64,000 nt of DNA. Origin: Kitasatospora sp. MAP12-44. Lineage in GTDB: Bacteria > Actinomycetota > Actinomycetes > Streptomycetales > Streptomycetaceae. The position numbers and the translations under genes are program-made. Positions 48,715 to 57,633 of the stretch are shown here, in pieces. The stretch spans positions 8,618,001-8,682,000 of the forward strand of contig NZ_JARZAE010000004.1 of the NCBI RefSeq assembly GCF_029892095.1. Reading direction: 5' to 3'. Each line of letters starts with the position of its first letter. Position 1 is the first letter of the stretch. The notes below the pieces were generated by a model. That model did no database searches, was not told the origin of the DNA, and worked only from the letters and a program-made list of their open reading frames with translations.

Positions 48715-50504
48715 GTGTGCCCACGCGGTTGCGTTGTGGCTGGTCAGGCGGGGTCTGCTGCGGTGATCCGGGGTGGTGGTTTGATGCCGCAGTCGCGGTA
48801 GATCGTGGCCTGCTCGCTGGTGAGCGGGGTGGTCTGGGTCAGCTGTCCGGCGTCGCCGGTGAGGGTGACCTCGTGGACGCGGCCCAGTTCGGTGCTGATC
48901 CGGTTCCAGGTCTGGCCGGTGCGGCGTTCGGCGACGCGGATCAGCAGTAGGGCGAGCCAGCAGAGCAGCACGTGCGCGCGGATGCGGTGTTCGAGGCGGT
49001 GGAAGACCGGCCGCAGTTCCAGCACCGTCTTGAGGTCGCGAAATCCGCGCTCCGCTTCCAGGAGCGCCTTGTAGCCGACCGCGATCTCCTCGGCGGTCAG
49101 GTGCGGGTCGGAGCTGGTCAGCAGGTACTTGCCGTCCAGCCGCCCCTCAGCCTTGACCTTGGCGCGGTCGATCGCCAGGCGTCCGCTCTTCGACGTCCTC
49201 AACCACCGCTTCAAGGTGGGGTGTTCGATCAGGGCGCATTCGGCGCGCACGTGCGTGGCCTCCGCGCGCTCGCGGGCCTTGGCGGTGGTCAGGCGTTTGG
49301 CGTCGCGTTCGCGCTGGGTGCGGATGCGCTCCAGTTCGGCCTCGATGCGGGTGATCGCCTCCTCGCGGTGGTGGCGGTCGCGTTCCTCCTGGGCGGGGTT
49401 GTGGCAGATGACGAAGCGTCGGCCAGGGGCCTGGTCGAGCTTGACCTCCTTGACCCGCAGGTTGTCGCGGACGCTCTGGTAGCGGCCCTGGCGGGCGAGG
49501 GCGGCCTCGGCGAGGTCGTTGCCGTCGCGCATGCGCATCCCGGCGATGAAGTGGCCGCCGGCGCGGGTGAGGTAGGCCAGGTTGTCCGCGCTGGAGAAGC
49601 CGCGGTCCACCACGGTGATCACCCGTCCCAGCTTCCAGTCGCGCATGTCGTCTTTGACCTGCGGCAGGATCGCCTGGTCGCTGGTGCCACCGGGCCAGCA
49701 CCAGCAGCGAACCGGCACGCCCTCCTTGGTGACGGCCAGTCCGATGGTGATCTGCGGCAGGTCGTCGCGGTGGTCCTTGCTCTTGCCGTATGTGCGAAAC
49801 GGGTTCTCACCCGCGTCGGGCTCGTCGCGTTCGAAGTAGGTGTTGGTGGTGTCGAAGAACAGCAGGTCGACTTCGAGGTTGAGGAGGTTCGCGACCGCGA
49901 AGAACACCGCTTCCTGGACCTCGGCCTGGGCGTCGGCCTCCACCAGCAGGTCCATCGCCCGGTAGGCCTGGTCCTCGTCCATCGCCTGCAGGCCCGGTAT
50001 CGCCGCGTCGCGGCCGGCCCACTCGGCGGCCGACAGCTTCGAGGCCGGGGCGACGGCGCGGTTGGCGACCAGGGCGAACAGCACGCGCTCGACGTCGGTG
50101 CGGAACCGGCGCGGACCCAGGATCTTCGTGAGTGCGGCGTCGATGTCCAACTGCCGCCACAGGCCCTGCAGTAGCCAGACCGCTCCCAGGGGACGCGAGC
50201 CGGTCACCTGCAGGCCGCCGCCGACCGCCGGTGCCGCCGCGTCACCGCCCTCGCCGAGGTAGCGGTTGATCGAAGTGACCAGGCGGCGCAGACCGTCGGT
50301 GTCGAGCTGGTCCTCGCGGCCGAAGTTGTGCAGCACCTCGGCCTGAGTGCTGCCGCCCACGCGGTGGTTGTGCGCGAGCTGCACGTAGCGGACCGCCGTC
50401 CCGTCCTTCTTCTTCCGCTGAGTGGTCCGCAAGTACATGCCCACAGCATGAACGATCACCCCAGGAGGATTCAACCCTCACTTCAGAAAACGTGTGCCCA
50501 CACG
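48715..50504. mobile_element. IS1634-type insertion sequence
   Basis: Contains one transposase gene. Both ends carry a GTGTG(G/C)(G/C)CAC(A/G)CG block (48715-48727 and, inverted, 50492-50504), giving imperfect terminal repeats and a length of about 1.8 kb. I could not identify a target duplication, so the limits are approximate. Confidence 0.6.
48744..50438 (-). CDS. IS1634-family transposase
   Basis: 564 residues, the length typical for IS1634 transposases. Catalytic region: LLFFDTTNTYFERDE (first Asp), ITVVDRGFSSADNLAYL (second Asp) and YKALLEAERGFRDLKTVLELRPVFH (Glu, with the family ERxFRxLK signature), followed by HVLLCWLALLLIRVAE. No internal stop or shift. The start at ATG 50438 begins MYLRTTQRKKKDG, as in other members. 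Confidence 0.93.
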   Translation of the reverse strand: MYLRTTQRKKKDGTAVRYVQLAHNHRVGGSTQAEVLHNFGREDQLDTDGLRRLVTSINRYLGEGGDAAAPAVGGGLQVTGSRPLGAVWLLQGLWRQLDIDAALTKILGPRRFRTDVERVLFALVANRAVAPASKLSAAEWAGRDAAIPGLQAMDEDQAYRAMDLLVEADAQAEVQEAVFFAVANLLNLEVDLLFFDTTNTYFERDEPDAGENPFRTYGKSKDHRDDLPQITIGLAVTKEGVPVRCWCWPGGTSDQAILPQVKDDMRDWKLGRVITVVDRGFSSADNLAYLTRAGGHFIAGMRMRDGNDLAEAALARQGRYQSVRDNLRVKEVKLDQAPGRRFVICHNPAQEERDRHHREEAITRIEAELERIRTQRERDAKRLTTAKARERAEATHVRAECALIEHPTLKRWLRTSKSGRLAIDRAKVKAEGRLDGKYLLTSSDPHLTAEEIAVGYKALLEAERGFRDLKTVLELRPVFHRLEHRIRAHVLLCWLALLLIRVAERRTGQTWNRISTELGRVHEVTLTGDAGQLTQTTPLTSEQATIYRDCGIKPPPRITAADPA

Positions 50505-50610
50505 TTTCGCTGACCCAACGTCACGGGCAACACCGTGACCTGCACCGACACCGCCCGGCAGACCTGTACGTGCCCACGAACTGCGGAACTCAGGGTCCGG
50601 CGCGCGCACC

Positions 50611-51870
50611 GTGGCCGAGCGCCTGGGCTACCTCTACGCGCCCATCGAGCGAGGACAGTTGTCAGTGACGGTCGAGCGGCCTCGGTTGGGCAACGTCAAT
50701 GGCCGCGACGAATCCACCAGGCCGCGCGGGCCCGGTGACGCTGTGGGGTGGCTCGCAGCAGGCGAGTTCATGCGGACCGACCCTGCGTCGGCCGGACAGG
50801 TGGGGCTGCCACCCTTCTCCGCAGTTGATGTACCGCAATGGCCGATGGCGGGGCGAGCCGCTGATCAATTCCATTCCCGGAAAAGATGGTTGTTCCGTGA
50901 TCGGTCACGCCCCTTCCATGGCGAGGACCTCGCGTACGCGGCTGAGCGCCTCTGGCGCCGCTCTGGCGGCGATCCGACCGATCCGCACCAGGACTACGCG
51001 CCCGTACCCCCGGTACGCGTGCACGGCGATGCGATCGAGGTACTGAGAGCCGCTGACCTGAAGGCCGGCCTCAGGGTCATGGAGATCGGGACGGCAGGCG
51101 ACGGCCGGACCGCATGCATTATGGCCGCCGTTACCGGAACCACGGTGCTCACCGTTGACGTCGACGGGTCGACCTCGTACCGAGCCCGTGCTGCGGTCGA
51201 CTGCGCTGGACTTCGGCGACTGGTCAGCGTCCAGCAACAGGACGGCTATCTCGCCCGTTCCAACGAGCCGTTGGACCGGATCATCACCACCTGCGCGATC
51301 GCAGGGGTCCCGCCCGCCTGGATCGGGCAGCTTGCGCCGGGCGGCTATATCGTCGGCCCGATCGGCTTCCGCGGGCTCGAGATCCTGGCCCGGATCACTA
51401 CCGGTCCCCGCGGTCTGAGGGCCCGTCCCATCGCAGCAGCCCGCCGCGCTGTGGCGGTAGGGCTTCTCCACCCGGGCCGACATCTCGACGATCTGCCAGT
51501 TCCGCCGTTCACCCATGACCGCTGCGGCACGGTCCCAGACGATCTCTCCCATGACGCCTACTACGACCTGTGGATGTACCTGGCCACCCAGGACCGCCGC
51601 ACGACCAAGGTCCCCATCTCCGACGAGAGCGGCAACGGTTGCGCGCTGGTCACCCGGGACCGCAGCCACGCGGTGCGCGTCCTACGCGGCGCCCTCCTGC
51701 TCAGCGATCACAACCCGCGGACTCACGAGATGGCCGACCGTCTGACTCGCCTGATCGCCGACTGGGACACCCTCGGACGACCGACCATCGACCGCTGGAC
51801 CGCGACCCTGCTGCGCGCCGGACGCCCCGGCGCGCAGCTCCTCGCCTTGGCCCACTGGGAGCTTGGATGA
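50611..51870 (+). CDS. PCMT-like SAM-dependent methyltransferase
   Basis: 419 residues from GTG 50611. The middle (about residues 140-260) is a class I methyltransferase of the protein-L-isoaspartate O-methyltransferase type: LKAGLRVMEIGTAGDGRTACIMAAVTG (SAM loop), VLTVDVDGSTSYRARA, VSVQQQDGYLARSNEPLDRIITTCAI and WIGQLAPGGYIVGPIG. The first 100 residues are unlike the family, and the start is uncertain because an IS ends about 100 bases upstream. PCMT homologues occur as tailoring enzymes of ribosomal peptides (lanthipeptides, graspetides, lasso peptides), but no precursor is visible here. Confidence 0.65.
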   Translation: MAERLGYLYAPIERGQLSVTVERPRLGNVNGRDESTRPRGPGDAVGWLAAGEFMRTDPASAGQVGLPPFSAVDVPQWPMAGRAADQFHSRKRWLFRDRSRPFHGEDLAYAAERLWRRSGGDPTDPHQDYAPVPPVRVHGDAIEVLRAADLKAGLRVMEIGTAGDGRTACIMAAVTGTTVLTVDVDGSTSYRARAAVDCAGLRRLVSVQQQDGYLARSNEPLDRIITTCAIAGVPPAWIGQLAPGGYIVGPIGFRGLEILARITTGPRGLRARPIAAARRAVAVGLLHPGRHLDDLPVPPFTHDRCGTVPDDLSHDAYYDLWMYLATQDRRTTKVPISDESGNGCALVTRDRSHAVRVLRGALLLSDHNPRTHEMADRLTRLIADWDTLGRPTIDRWTATLLRAGRPGAQLLALAHWELG

Positions 51871-51914
51871 GCACCGCAGCAGGCCCCGCCACCCAGCGTC
51901 AGCAACGTGCCGAT

Positions 51915-51976
51915 CACGATAGGCAGTAAGGCTCAATGAACTCCCACTCCGCGTCAGTCAGTTGCGTGCGTGTCAT
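51915..51976 (-). mobile_element. IS5-type transposase N-terminal remnant
   Basis: On the minus strand ATG 51976 begins MTRTQLTDAEWEFIEPY, the first residues of IS5-family transposases, then ends. The rest of 51871-52308 contains no gene I can support. Confidence 0.6.
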
Positions 51977-52308
51977 GCAGGAGGATCTACCGGACCAGGC
52001 CCTGCCGCGACGGTGGATCCACAGACTGGTCACAACCAGATACGCGCCCCATGTGCGCCCACGCCAAAGACACGCCCAGAGCGGCCAGTACTACAGTCGT
52101 AGATCGTGATCTTCATGCCTGAGGGGCACGCAGGAGCCGTCTGGAGTGCGTGTTTCGAGGACGCAGTGGAGGTCGGCGTCTCCGCTGGGCCGGCAGCGCC
52201 GACTCCAGTGCCTGTGCCACCGTGCGCCGACCCCTCTCTGGCAAAGTGAGACAAGTCAGGCATACTGGATGATTCATTGAGTCGAGGGCGGAGAAGGAGT
52301 AGTCCCAG

Positions 52309-52713
52309 GTGGCCAGCACCGACGACCACGGGGTCCCGAATCCGCAGGTGGAACCACGTTCGACGAACCGCCGGTTCTCGGCGGCGTACAAGCAGAGGAT
52401 CCTGGCCGAGTACGAGCGGCTGGACAAGCAGGGCAAGGGCGCGCTGTTGCGCCGGGAGGGCCTGTACTCGTCGCTGATCGCGGCGTGGAAGTCGCAGCGC
52501 GACACCGGGGCCGCGACGGCACTGGCCGCACCGGCGGGCAGGCCGAAGGCCGACCCCCGCGACAAGGAGATCGCCAAGCTCAGGAATGAAGTTGCCCGAC
52601 TGGAGAAGGAGTTGGGCAACGCCCGCACCGTGATCGAGGTGCAGGGAAAACTCTCCGCGCTGCTGGACCAGCTCGCCACGGGCAGCGCGACGGACAACGG
52701 CGAGACGAAGTAG
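52309..52713 (+). CDS. IS3-type OrfA (transposase DNA-binding subunit)
   Basis: 134 residues: an N-terminal helix-turn-helix (RRFSAAYKQRILAEYERLDKQGKGALLRREGLYSSLIAAWKSQRD) and a C-terminal coiled coil with leucine zipper (EIAKLRNEVARLEKELGNARTVIEVQGKLSALLDQL), as in OrfA of IS3 elements. GTG 52309. It stops 2 bases before OrfB, so there is no obvious frameshift overlap; OrfB may use its own start. Confidence 0.88.
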   Translation: MASTDDHGVPNPQVEPRSTNRRFSAAYKQRILAEYERLDKQGKGALLRREGLYSSLIAAWKSQRDTGAATALAAPAGRPKADPRDKEIAKLRNEVARLEKELGNARTVIEVQGKLSALLDQLATGSATDNGETK

Positions 52714-52715
52714 CC

Positions 52716-53795
52716 ATGGCCGGGCGCCGTCTGACAGGGACGGCCGGAACGGTTTTCGAGGACGCTCGCACGTCTGCCCTGGAGAAGCTGTCCGGCGTGG
52801 TCGGGCGGGTGCGGGCCTGCGCGGCGCTGGGCGTCAACCGGGCGACCTGGTATCGCCATCATCGCAAATCACCGCCTCTGCCGAGGCCCGCGCGCGAGCG
52901 CCGGCCGCATCCGAAGGCGCTGTCGCCCGCCGAGCGGGAGACGGTGGTGGCCAAGCTCAACGGCGAGCGGTTCAAGGACACGGCACCGGCCGAGGTCTAC
53001 GCAACGCTGCTGGACGAGGGCGTGTACCTGTGCTCGGAGTCGACGATGTACCGGATCCTTCGTGAGCGCGGCGAGGTCCGTGAGCGGCGTCGGCAGGCCA
53101 CTCACCCGCCGCGCAAGAAACCCGAGTTGATGGCCTGCGCGCCGAACCGGGTGTGGTCGTGGGACGTGACCAAGCTGCGAGGTCCGGACAAGCGGGTCTT
53201 CTATTTCCTCTACACGATGATCGACATCTACTCCCGCTACACGGTGGGCTGGATGGTCACCACGTGCGAGAGCGAGGACCTCGCGAGGCACTTCATCGAG
53301 GACACCGTCGGCAAACAGGGCGTTGACAGGGGTGAGTTGACGATCCATTCGGACCGGGGAGCGATCCAGACCGCCAAGTCCGTCGCGGTCCTGATGGCCG
53401 ACCTGGGTGTCACGAAGTCGCACTCCAGGCCGAAGGTCTCCAACGACAACCCTTACTCGGAGGCCCAGTACAAGACGATCAAGTATCGGCCCAACTACCC
53501 GGACCGGTTCCTTTCCCTGCCCCACGCCCGTCAGTGGTGCGCTGAGTTCTTCGACTGGTACCACCTCGACCACCGGCACAGCGGCATCGGCTATCACACT
53601 CCCTACGACGTCCACCACGGCGAAGCCGACCTCGTCCGCGAACTCCGGGCCAAGGTCCTCACCGACGCCTACAACCAGCACCCCGAGCGGTTCGTCCGCA
53701 AGCACCCCGAACCACCGGCCATACCCGAGCATGCCTGGATCAACAGGCCCGCCGACGACGAGACCGACGAGAAGGAGTTGCAGACCCAAAGTTAG
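52716..53795 (+). CDS. IS3-type OrfB (DDE integrase)
   Basis: 359 residues. An HTH_21-like region (HPKALSPAERETVVAKLNGERF...STMYRILRERGEVRERR) precedes an rve integrase core with Asp in VWSWDVTKLRGP, Asp in LTIHSDRGAIQ and Glu in NDNPYSEAQYKTIKY. The catalytic triad is complete, so the element may be active. Confidence 0.92.
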   Translation: MAGRRLTGTAGTVFEDARTSALEKLSGVVGRVRACAALGVNRATWYRHHRKSPPLPRPARERRPHPKALSPAERETVVAKLNGERFKDTAPAEVYATLLDEGVYLCSESTMYRILRERGEVRERRRQATHPPRKKPELMACAPNRVWSWDVTKLRGPDKRVFYFLYTMIDIYSRYTVGWMVTTCESEDLARHFIEDTVGKQGVDRGELTIHSDRGAIQTAKSVAVLMADLGVTKSHSRPKVSNDNPYSEAQYKTIKYRPNYPDRFLSLPHARQWCAEFFDWYHLDHRHSGIGYHTPYDVHHGEADLVRELRAKVLTDAYNQHPERFVRKHPEPPAIPEHAWINRPADDETDEKELQTQS

Positions 53796-53964
53796 GCACG
53801 ATCACCTGCCTTGATCACGTTGACAGGTTCCGGACCGACCGATTGCTTCAACGCCAGCATGCGACTCGGCCACTGGAGCCAGAACTCACCTTCAGCTGGC
53901 CTCACTCGGGGCTCCGCCGCCAGTGGGCCCGTGCTCCGTTCGGGCATGGTGCGCTGTGCAGGTG

Positions 53965-54951
53965 TCAGGTTCCCGGTGTGGTCGAGCGGGCGTAGTCGGT
54001 GGGTGTGCGTCCGTAGTGCTTCTTGAAGGCGCGGATGAAGTGGCTGCTGTCGGCGAACTGCCAGTGTGCGGCGAGTTCCGAGACGCTCAGCCGATCGGAG
54101 GGTGCGGTGAGGGCGAGTCGGGCTTCTTCCAGCCGCCGCTGGCGGATGTAGGAGGTCACCGACTCTCCGGCCGCGGCGAACGCGCGCTGCAGGTTGCGGA
54201 CGGAGACGTTGAGTTCACGGGCCAGCATCGCACCGGAGAGCTCGGGGTCGGCCAGGTGGCTGTCCGCCAGGTCCTTCGCGGCCTGGGCGAGCGCGGGGGC
54301 CAGCTGGGGTTCCGCGTCGTCGACCCGGCGCCTGGCCACCGCCTTGGCCAGCTCGATGAGGGTGCTGTGGGCGGCCTGCACTCCGGCCGGTCCGAGGTCG
54401 GCGACCGTTTCGTAGATCATGTTCGAGTGGGCCACCAGTAGGCGCACCTCGGCGCAGTCTGCCGGTCCGCTGACGCTCTGCCGCGTCCCAAGCAGTGGTT
54501 TCAGCAGGGCGGCGGGCAGGACGAGGACTTTCGCCGTCGTGTCCGGAACCGTCTCGAAGTGCAGGGGCCGGCCGATGTGGCGGATGAGGAACTGCCCGGC
54601 TGCCACGGTCTGTTCGCTGCGGGCCAGCGGCGCCCCCAGTGACCAGGAGCCGCGCCGCACGACGTACAGCCGGACCTGGTCCTCGACTCCGCCCAGCGGG
54701 CCCTCGGTCCGGATGGCCGAGGCACCGTGGAGATCGGTGATGGCCACGTCGCCGACCTTGGTGGCGCGGCTTTTGACCCGGAAGTCGCGGGTCGTGGCCG
54801 GGCTGAAGGTCGGCAGTGGGAAGCCGTCGCCGATCTCCGTCTCCCAGCCGCTGCGGAAGGCGTCGAATGCTCGTGGCACGCTGTCCGAGGGTGCGGAATC
54901 CGCGGAGGGTGCCCCGTCTGCCCCGTTGGCCTCCGCTCCAGTGCTGTGCAT
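53965..54951 (-). CDS. AraC/XylS-family regulator
   Basis: 328 residues: an N-terminal AraC-binding-like domain (FPLPTFSPATTRDFRVKSRATKVGDVAITDL...GSWSLGAPLARSEQTVAAGQFLIRHIGRPL) and a C-terminal double helix-turn-helix (LSGAMLARELNVSVRNLQRAFAAAGESVTSYIRQRRLEEARLAL...AAHWQFADSSHFIRAFKKHYGRTPTDYAR). It is divergent from an SDR gene, 161 bases away. A 10-base direct repeat (GCCGATGTTC at 54994 and 55039) lies between and could be its site. Confidence 0.92.
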   Translation of the reverse strand: MHSTGAEANGADGAPSADSAPSDSVPRAFDAFRSGWETEIGDGFPLPTFSPATTRDFRVKSRATKVGDVAITDLHGASAIRTEGPLGGVEDQVRLYVVRRGSWSLGAPLARSEQTVAAGQFLIRHIGRPLHFETVPDTTAKVLVLPAALLKPLLGTRQSVSGPADCAEVRLLVAHSNMIYETVADLGPAGVQAAHSTLIELAKAVARRRVDDAEPQLAPALAQAAKDLADSHLADPELSGAMLARELNVSVRNLQRAFAAAGESVTSYIRQRRLEEARLALTAPSDRLSVSELAAHWQFADSSHFIRAFKKHYGRTPTDYARSTTPGT

Positions 54952-55112
54952 CGCCGGTCGCCCCCTGCCTTGGTCGCTCCGACGCCGTCTGGCGCCGATG
55001 TTCTGCTCGGTTGGCGCTGTGGTTCAAGCCTGTGCTGTGCCGATGTTCCTAGGCTTCGAGTGCGGGGGCAACCTCCCGCTCCGGCCCAGCACTTACCCAG
55101 GAGGAGCATCTC

Positions 55113-55898
55113 GTGAGCCAACAGAGTCCCGCCCCCGTCGCCGTCATCACGGGCGCCGGTACGGGCATCGGAGCTGCGACCGCGCACCGGTTCGCCGCCG
55201 ACGGGTACACCGTGGTGCTCGTGGGCCGCACGGGAGCGACCCTCCAGCACACCGCCGAGCAGGGCCCCACGGGTGCGGAGCTGCACCCGTGGGTGGTGGA
55301 CGTCTCGGATCTCGCCGCCGTCACCGCGGCAATGGACGGTGTGGCCGAGAGGTTCGGACGCCTGGACGTGCTGGTCAACAACGCGGGGGTCGCGGTTCCG
55401 GGCACCGTCGACCAGATCGACGTGGACAGCTACCGGACCATGGTGCGTACCAACATCGACGGCACCTTCTTCACCTCACGGGCGGCGCTGCCCCACCTGC
55501 GCGCGGTGCGCGGATGCATCGTCAACGTCGGATCGGTCGCAGCACTCCGCGGTGAATGGAACCAGGCCGCCTACAACATGACCAAGGGCGCACTGGTCAA
55601 CCTCACCAACTCGATGGCACTGGACCACGGACGGGAGATCCGGGTCAACGCCGTCCACCCCGGCGTGACGCTCAGCAGCCGGTTCCTGCGCGACATGCTC
55701 GCCGAGGGGACCGCGCTGCACAAGCGCTTCACGGAGCGCGTGCCGATGGGCAGGCCGGCCGAACCGGCCGAGGTCGCCGCCGTCATCGCGTTCCTCGCCG
55801 GCCGCGACGCCGGGTACCTCAACGGAGTGCACATCCCCGTGGACGGCGGACTGACCGCCTCGGACGGGCAGAGCGACCTCTACCGGCTCGAAGCATGA
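55113..55898 (+). CDS. Short-chain dehydrogenase/reductase
   Basis: 261 residues of classical SDR type: cofactor motif VITGAGTGIGAATA, DVSDLAAV, NNAGVAV, catalytic Ser in VNVGSVAAL and YNMTK (Tyr-x3-Lys), and PVDGG near the end. The residue after beta-2 is Arg (VGRTG), suggesting NADPH. GTG 55113 follows AGGAGG. Likely activated by the divergent AraC regulator. Substrate unknown. Confidence 0.93.
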   Translation: MSQQSPAPVAVITGAGTGIGAATAHRFAADGYTVVLVGRTGATLQHTAEQGPTGAELHPWVVDVSDLAAVTAAMDGVAERFGRLDVLVNNAGVAVPGTVDQIDVDSYRTMVRTNIDGTFFTSRAALPHLRAVRGCIVNVGSVAALRGEWNQAAYNMTKGALVNLTNSMALDHGREIRVNAVHPGVTLSSRFLRDMLAEGTALHKRFTERVPMGRPAEPAEVAAVIAFLAGRDAGYLNGVHIPVDGGLTASDGQSDLYRLEA

Positions 55899-55944
55899 CC
55901 GCGAGGACGGGATTCCGACCGAAGTCGCGCCGCGCTCCATCCCG

Positions 55945-56565
55945 TTAGGTGGGCGGGGCGACCGGACGGCCTGTCGCACGGGCCTGCAGGCGTACCCGCA
56001 GTCCGTCTCCGCCTGCCAGGTAGAGCACTTCGGCCAGCTCCTCGCCTGCTGCGCCGAACCAGTGGGGGGTCCGGGTGTCCAGTTCGGCCGCGTCGCCGGG
56101 GCCGAGAGCGATCCGGGTGTCGGCCAGGACGAGCTGGACCTGCCCGACCAGGACACACATCCATGCGTGGCCCTCGTGGCGGCGCTGGTCGGGCGTCTCG
56201 TGCGGGGGCAGGACGAGCCGGTACACCTGGATTCCGCCCGTGTGGTGGGAGAGCCGTTGCGCCGCGATGCCACGGCGTCGCTGCGGCGAGTGCACGACCG
56301 GCGGCTCGCCCGCGTGCTCCACCACCGCGACCAGCTCCTCCACAGGGGTCCGGTAGACGGCGGCGAGCGGGACCAGCAGGTCGAGCGAGGGCCGGCGTTG
56401 CCCGCCTTCCAGACGCGAGAGCGTGGAGGCGCCGATGCCGGTCAGAGCGGCCACCTGATGCAGCGTCAGGCCGGCGGCCTGACGCAGCACACGCAGCCGG
56501 GAGCCGATCTCCGGGAGCAGTTGCGCGATCTGGTGGCGCTGGGGGATCACCGAGACGGTTGCCAT
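55945..56565 (-). CDS. XRE-cupin transcriptional regulator
   Basis: 206 residues: XRE helix-turn-helix (GSRLRVLRQAAGLTLHQVAALTGIGASTLSRLEGGQRRPSLDLLVPLAAVY, about residues 20-70) and a C-terminal cupin (RRHEGHAWMCVLVGQVQLVLADTRIALGPGDAAELDTRTPHWF). ATG 56565; the longer open frame upstream is antisense to the next gene. The perfect palindrome at 56626-56656, between it and the SnoaL gene, is a likely operator. Confidence 0.92.
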   Translation of the reverse strand: MATVSVIPQRHQIAQLLPEIGSRLRVLRQAAGLTLHQVAALTGIGASTLSRLEGGQRRPSLDLLVPLAAVYRTPVEELVAVVEHAGEPPVVHSPQRRRGIAAQRLSHHTGGIQVYRLVLPPHETPDQRRHEGHAWMCVLVGQVQLVLADTRIALGPGDAAELDTRTPHWFGAAGEELAEVLYLAGGDGLRVRLQARATGRPVAPPT

Positions 56566-56625
56566 GGCCGACAGTTTTGCAGTTTCCGCATCTTCGTGGA
56601 CCGCGGTTCGCGCCGCGGCGCACCA

Positions 56626-56656
56626 TTCCCACGGGCCGGATCGCGGCCCGTGGGAA
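56626..56656. promoter_or_regulatory. Perfect palindrome between divergent genes
   Basis: TTCCCACGGGCC (56626-56637) and GGCCCGTGGGAA (56645-56656) are perfect 12-base inverted arms with a 7-base centre. They lie between the XRE-cupin start (56565) and the SnoaL-like start (56686). An operator is more likely than a terminator, since both genes point away from it. Confidence 0.6.
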
Positions 56657-56685
56657 CCGATTCGAACCAGAGAGGTGGTGGCGGC

Positions 56686-57099
56686 GTGAGCGGACAGGAG
56701 TCCTCCACCGACCGCATGCGGTACTTCGTCGAGCAGGTGCAAGAGAAGGGCCGGCTCGACCTGATCGACGAGCTCTTCCATCCCGACTTCCGCAACCACA
56801 CCGTCGAGCCGGGGCAGCGCGACGACCGCCAGGGGGTGCACGAGACCATGGCGGCCCTGCACGAGGCCTTCTCCGACCTGCGGGTCGAGGTGCTGCACTG
56901 CATCGCGGACGGAGATCTCGTGGCCACCCACAAGCTGTTCCGCGGCAGGCACACCGGAGCATGGTTCGGCATTCCGCCGTCCGGCAACCGGGTCGAGTTC
57001 GGAGCGATGGACCTGGTCCGCTACCGGGACGGCCAGTTCTTCGAGCACTGGGCCGTCGCCGACGCGGTGACCCTGCTGCGCCAGACCGGCGCCCTGTAA
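56686..57099 (+). CDS. SnoaL-like polyketide cyclase/ester cyclase fold protein
   Basis: 137 residues, NTF2/SnoaL fold: LDLIDELFHPDFRNHTV, GVHETMAALHEAFSDLRVEVLHCIADGDLVATH, RHTGAWFGIPPSGNRVEFGAMDLVRYRDGQFFEHWAVAD. GTG 56686 follows GAGAGGTGG; ATG 56716 is an alternative. It is coupled in direction and spacing (29 bases) to the cupin gene that follows. Such proteins act as small hydrolases, cyclases or isomerases. Confidence 0.9.
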   Translation: MSGQESSTDRMRYFVEQVQEKGRLDLIDELFHPDFRNHTVEPGQRDDRQGVHETMAALHEAFSDLRVEVLHCIADGDLVATHKLFRGRHTGAWFGIPPSGNRVEFGAMDLVRYRDGQFFEHWAVADAVTLLRQTGAL

Positions 57100-57128
57100 C
57101 GATGGCACTCTCTACGTTGGAGGTTCAG

Positions 57129-57587
57129 ATGGCAGACGTCTCAGTGGTCGGCCCGGACGCCGGTGAGTCGATCCAGCTCGGCCCGACCCGGATGCGGATC
57201 CTCGAGGACGGCAGCACAACCGGGCACCGCCTGGGCGTCGGGGAGATCACGCTCGCCCCGCACACCGACGGACCGCCGCAGCACCGGCACGCCCGGCACG
57301 ACGAAGGCTTCTACGTGGTGTCCGGCGCGGCCCGCTTCACCGTCGGCGAGAGCGTGTACGACGCGCCCGCCGGGACGCTGGTCATGATCCCGCCCGGCGC
57401 CCCGCACACCTTCGCCAACCCGACCGACGGCGTCACGGTCCTGCTCAACACGTTCACCCCGGACCTGTACGTCAACTACTTCCGGGATCTGCGCGACATG
57501 ATCGCCAACGGCCGGCCGCTCACCCCCGAGGTGACGATCGAGGCGATGGGCCGGTACGCCACCGAACCGGCCACCGACTTCGCCTGA
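57129..57587 (+). CDS. Cupin domain protein
   Basis: 152 residues with a single cupin: metal motif PPQHRHARHDEGFYVVSG (G(x)5HxH(x)3,4E(x)6G type) and the second motif PPGAPHTFANP. ATG 57129 has GGAGGTTCAG upstream; ATG 57102 is a poorer start. It belongs to the SnoaL-cupin unit and may be a dioxygenase or isomerase. Confidence 0.9.
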   Translation: MADVSVVGPDAGESIQLGPTRMRILEDGSTTGHRLGVGEITLAPHTDGPPQHRHARHDEGFYVVSGAARFTVGESVYDAPAGTLVMIPPGAPHTFANPTDGVTVLLNTFTPDLYVNYFRDLRDMIANGRPLTPEVTIEAMGRYATEPATDFA

Positions 57588-57633
57588 ACGCCCCCACCGG
57601 CTACCCGCCCCAACAATGATCAAGGAGAATGCC

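Larger units (their letters stand above)
52246..53818. mobile_element. IS3-family insertion sequence
   Basis: Carries two consecutive genes, an OrfA and an OrfB. The ends share an imperfect inverted repeat, GTGAGACAAGTCAGG (52246-52260) and the inverse of GTGATCAAGGCAGG (53805-53818). About 1.57 kb; the limits are approximate. Confidence 0.6.

Noticed and set aside
48972..50174. A 400-codon plus-strand frame opposite the IS1634 transposase
   Set aside because: Shadow frame of an intact transposase.
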